A stretch of 64,000 bases of DNA. Source: Acidimicrobiales bacterium (GTDB taxonomy: Bacteria > Actinomycetota > Acidimicrobiia > Acidimicrobiales > SZUA-35). The position numbers were made by a program, and so were the translations under genes. The stretch spans positions 78,451-142,450 of the forward strand of contig JAHDBV010000003.1 in the NCBI GenBank assembly GCA_020630195.1, given 5' to 3'. Of the stretch, positions 61,362 to 64,000 are shown in pieces. The notes beneath the pieces were generated by a model. It made no database searches, was not told the origin of the DNA, and worked only from the letters and a program-made list of their open reading frames with translations. The stretch's first letter is position 1. Each line of letters starts with the position of its first letter.

Positions 61362-62959
61362 TGTCGTCGATGCGGCTCCGACTCACCCTGCTCGTAGCCG
61401 TGCTGACGGCGCTCGCCGGTGCGGCCGCCACCGTGTTCGGTGTCGGCGTGATCCGGGATCGGGTGCTCGACGGCCTCGTCGACGACCAGGTCGCCGCGGT
61501 GGAGTTCCAGATCGCCTTCTCCGAACAGATCCTCGCCGAGATCGAGGCCTCGGAGGAGCTCGAGGCCGAGCTGTTCGAGGCGGAGGTGGCCGACGGTGAG
61601 TTCCCGCTCGACGCGGAGTTCGACGACTTCTTCACCACGATCGAGTCGCAGGTGGCGATCTCCTATGCGTTCGCGCTCGAGGCCGGCAGCGAGGAGTTCC
61701 TCGAGGTGCTCGAGTGGCTCGGCGTCGAGCCCGGCGATCCGATCCCGGTGCTGCTCGACGACGGTCGGGTGGGAGCGGTCCCGCCGTCGACGGGTGGTGA
61801 GGTCGCGCTGCGGCCGATCCCGTCGGGCTCGCTCGTGATCCCGAGCTGGGCGATCGGCACGTTCGAGCTCGCCGGGGTCGGCATCGACGCCTCGGTGATC
61901 GGCGCCGATGACGTGTTCTCGGTCGAGGTCGGCGGCGAGCTGGTCGAGGCCGACGCCGACGGCGTCGCCGAACTCTTCGGCGCCTCCCGCGAGCTGACCT
62001 TCGTGGAGCGCACCGTGCTCGGCCAACCCGTGCTGCTCGTCATCGAAGAAGGCGACACCCTGGCGAGCCTCGACGAGGTCCAGGCCGCACTCTGGGTCGC
62101 CACCGTGCTACTCACGTTGCTGGCCGCCCTGGCCGCCTGGTTCCTGATGGGGCGGGCCCTGCGCCCCGTCGCGCGGATCACCCGTCAGGCCGATTCGATC
62201 TCGTCGGGCACCATGCACGAACGGGTGCCCGTACCCGCCCGCAAGGACGAGATCCACGGTCTGGCCACCACCGTGAACCGGATGCTCGACCGTCTCGAGC
62301 TCGGTGACCGTCGCCGTCGACAGTTCGTCAGCGACGCCTCCCACGAGCTGCGCTCACCCGTCGCCGTGTTGCGCACCGAGGCCGAGGTGGCACTCCGCCA
62401 TCCCGACGCCACGGCCGTGCCCGATCTCGCCGGTGTCGTCCTGGGCGAGGCCGATCGGCTCGGCACCATCGTGGAGGATCTGCTCACACTCGCCCGTCGG
62501 GACGAGGGACGCCTCACCGGTGCACCCGCCGAGATCGACCTCGACGATCTCGTGCTCATCGAGGCGGAGCGGGCCCGGCGGGTGCCCGTCGGGCGCTCGG
62601 CGGTGTCGGCCGGCCGGGTTCGGGGACGCTCGGACGAGCTGTGTCGGATCATCGCCCATCTGCTCGACAACGCGGCCCGTCACGCCGTGAACCGGGTCGA
62701 GGTCGGCCTCGCGACCCGCGGTGATCGGGTCCTGCTCTGGGTCGAGGACGACGGTGCGGGTGTCGCCCCCGCCGATCGATCCCGGATCTTCGAACGCTTC
62801 ACCCGGCTCGATGAAGCCCGGACCCGTGACGCCGGTGGTGCGGGGCTCGGCCTGGCGGTCGTCGCCGAGACCGTGACCGATCTCGGCGGTGATGTCCGGG
62901 TCGTCGATGGCCAGCTCGGTGGTGCCCGCTTCGAGGTGGAGTTGCCCTCCGCCGGTTGA
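61361..62959 (+). CDS. Sensor histidine kinase
   Basis: A 532-residue membrane kinase: helix about 8-30, an extracytoplasmic acidic sensor region of about 210 residues (many Glu/Asp, possibly cation-sensing), helix about 243-263, a HAMP domain (LRPVARITRQADSISSG), phospho-accepting His328 in SDASHELRSP, and an ATPase domain with LLDNAARHA, VEDDGAGV and GAGLGLAVV. It phosphorylates the preceding regulator. The ATG overlaps the regulator stop (TGATG); a GTG one codon earlier is the alternative. Confidence 0.9.
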   Translation: MSSMRLRLTLLVAVLTALAGAAATVFGVGVIRDRVLDGLVDDQVAAVEFQIAFSEQILAEIEASEELEAELFEAEVADGEFPLDAEFDDFFTTIESQVAISYAFALEAGSEEFLEVLEWLGVEPGDPIPVLLDDGRVGAVPPSTGGEVALRPIPSGSLVIPSWAIGTFELAGVGIDASVIGADDVFSVEVGGELVEADADGVAELFGASRELTFVERTVLGQPVLLVIEEGDTLASLDEVQAALWVATVLLTLLAALAAWFLMGRALRPVARITRQADSISSGTMHERVPVPARKDEIHGLATTVNRMLDRLELGDRRRRQFVSDASHELRSPVAVLRTEAEVALRHPDATAVPDLAGVVLGEADRLGTIVEDLLTLARRDEGRLTGAPAEIDLDDLVLIEAERARRVPVGRSAVSAGRVRGRSDELCRIIAHLLDNAARHAVNRVEVGLATRGDRVLLWVEDDGAGVAPADRSRIFERFTRLDEARTRDAGGAGLGLAVVAETVTDLGGDVRVVDGQLGGARFEVELPSAG

Positions 62960-62976
62960 GCCCGGGCGCGCCGACA

Positions 62977-62995
62977 GCCCCGGTGGAACCGGGGC
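62977..62995. terminator. Hairpin between the kinase gene and the MMPL gene
   Basis: GCCCCGGT (62977-62984) and ACCGGGGC (62988-62995) form a perfect 8-base-pair stem with a GGA loop in the 57-base gap between convergent stops. Confidence 0.6.
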
Positions 62996-63016
62996 CGTCG
63001 ACCGGGGGTGTGGAGA

Positions 63017-64000
63017 TCAGTGGCTCAGCGCCGGGATCCGGGTCTCGTCCGTGCCGCCACCATCGGCAGTGTCGGGCCGGTGGGTCGGCTCGAGATCGAC
63101 GATCGGTGTCGGGTCGTCGCTCGTGATGGCGACCAGCAGCGGCGGCAGGACGAGCATGGTGGCCACGAGGGCCATCACGATCATGAGCGCCGTCAGGAAG
63201 CCGTAGGCGGCGAAGAGCGGCATCGGGGCGAGGGCGAGGATGCCGAACCCGATCGAGGACGACACCGCCGAGGCGACGAGTGCGGTGCCCGTGCCGGCGC
63301 CGGTGACCCGGGCGGCGGTGAGCCGGTCACCGGTGCGTTCGAGCTCCTCGCGGTACCGGGCGATGAAGTGGATGGCGAAGTCGATGCCGATGCCGATCGA
63401 CACCGCCGCGATGGTCGCCGTCACGAGGTTGATGGCGTAGCCGGCCACCTGCATGAAGCCGTAGAGCCAGGCGACCACCATGAGGATCGGGACCACACTG
63501 GCCAGCCCGTACCGGAGGCTGCGGAGGAAGACCGCACCGACGGTCAGGCAGAGCAGCACGGCGATCGGCAACGACAGCAACAGGGCGTCGCTCGTGGCCT
63601 GCAGGGAGGCTTCCCGGATCAGTGCCGAGCCGGTCACCTGGACGAACGAGCCGTCGAGGCGCTCCGTGAGATCGCCGGCGAAGGGCTCGAGGAACTGTCG
63701 GGCCGCGGCCACCGACTCCTGCGAGCGGGAGTCGGGCACCTGGAACTGGAAGAAGGTGGCCCCGGCGGTGCCGTCGTCGCCGGCGCCGGTGAGGGCGACG
63801 GCGGTGCGCACGGCGTCGGGGGTCATGGCGAGCCGTTCGGCATCGATCGGCACGCCGGTGCGTCCGCCGATCTCGATCACGGCTCGCACCTGCTCGGCGG
63901 TGTCGGGGATGCCGTCGCCGTTCGAGTCGGTGATGGCGACCCCGCTGAGCTGCTCGATCTGTCCGAGCGCCACGGGCGAGGCGAAGACGTTGTCGAACAC
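63017..64000 (-). CDS. MMPL/RND-superfamily exporter, C-terminal part (cut by the window end)
   Basis: The last 327 residues of a large membrane exporter; the start lies beyond 64000. About 125 residues of extracytoplasmic domain come first, including SNGDGIPD, a DxNxDG calcium-loop-like segment. Five hydrophobic helices follow. AVSIGIGIDFAIHFIARYREEL is the hallmark RND/SSD helix with the proton-carrying aspartate. Related HAE-3/MmpL pumps move lipids, hopanoids or drugs. The tail after the last helix is Asp/Thr-rich. Confidence 0.85.
   Translation of the reverse strand: MFDNVFASPVALGQIEQLSGVAITDSNGDGIPDTAEQVRAVIEIGGRTGVPIDAERLAMTPDAVRTAVALTGAGDDGTAGATFFQFQVPDSRSQESVAAARQFLEPFAGDLTERLDGSFVQVTGSALIREASLQATSDALLLSLPIAVLLCLTVGAVFLRSLRYGLASVVPILMVVAWLYGFMQVAGYAINLVTATIAAVSIGIGIDFAIHFIARYREELERTGDRLTAARVTGAGTGTALVASAVSSSIGFGILALAPMPLFAAYGFLTALMIVMALVATMLVLPPLLVAITSDDPTPIVDLEPTHRPDTADGGGTDETRIPALSH

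Noticed and set aside
1..64000. tRNA, rRNA, insertion sequences, prophage or integrase genes
   Set aside because: None was recognised on reading. The gaps are short and show only promoters and hairpins.

Overview
The window is very GC-rich and densely coded on both strands. It looks like an actinobacterial chromosome, most likely class Acidimicrobiia (an Ilumatobacter-like lineage); the class is inferred, not proven. Supporting signs are an S-(hydroxymethyl)mycothiol dehydrogenase, an F420-type luciferase-like oxidoreductase, a LigB-type ATP-dependent DNA ligase, a DUF222/HNH gene, LPxTG and lipobox proteins and DUF4214 repeats. Many genes appear to be leaderless: a -10 box of the form (T/C/G)A-N3-T lies only 6-7 bases before the start codon. 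No rRNA, tRNA, CRISPR array, insertion sequence or prophage was seen, and no gap between genes exceeds 300 bases.

Layout. 1-8000: an MFS carrier, a membrane-protein pair, a beta-class DNA methyltransferase with an unassigned C-terminal domain, an acyltransferase-like membrane protein, a TetR regulator, and a PadR / membrane protein / FKBP operon. 8000-17200: nitroreductase, glutaminyl-tRNA synthetase, amidase, a secreted DUF4214 protein with a zinc-peptidase-like motif, a cytosine-deaminase-like amidohydrolase, a kinase/F420-oxidoreductase fusion and a YchJ protein. 17200-25000: enoyl-CoA hydratase, then an overlapping operon pgeF-murL-murD2 for peptidoglycan precursor synthesis and proofreading by the L-glutamate/epimerase route, then a thioesterase, an unknown protein and a MatB-like acyl-CoA synthetase. 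25000-34440: an LPxTG surface protein, an MFS/beta-propeller pair, a compact redox cluster (GMC flavoprotein, thioredoxin-fold protein, alpha/beta-hydrolase lacking its serine, PEP-synthase-like phosphotransferase) and mscR.

34480-47200: MFS carrier, P-loop kinase, DUF222/HNH gene, Nei-type DNA glycosylase, secreted GH26-like protein, a four-gene lipoprotein / adaptor / MacB operon whose adaptor is split by a frameshift, and ligB. 47300-50110: three overlapping or abutting genes that resemble an ESX (type VII) substrate locus. 50153-51244: a thioredoxin/ResA-like gene with an in-frame TGA at the redox-active position followed by a SECIS-like hairpin; I read it as a selenoprotein. 51261-64000: SDR, a lipocalin-like protein, BI-1 and RarD membrane proteins, PhyH dioxygenase, 3-hydroxyacyl-CoA dehydrogenase, lipoprotein, aromatic amino acid decarboxylase, a secreted acidic protein divergent from a two-component system, and the C-terminal part of an MMPL/RND exporter cut by the window edge.

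The strongest items for follow-up are the selenoprotein candidate, the pgeF-murL-murD2 operon, the leaderless promoter pattern, the kinase/F420 fusion and the ESX-like trio.
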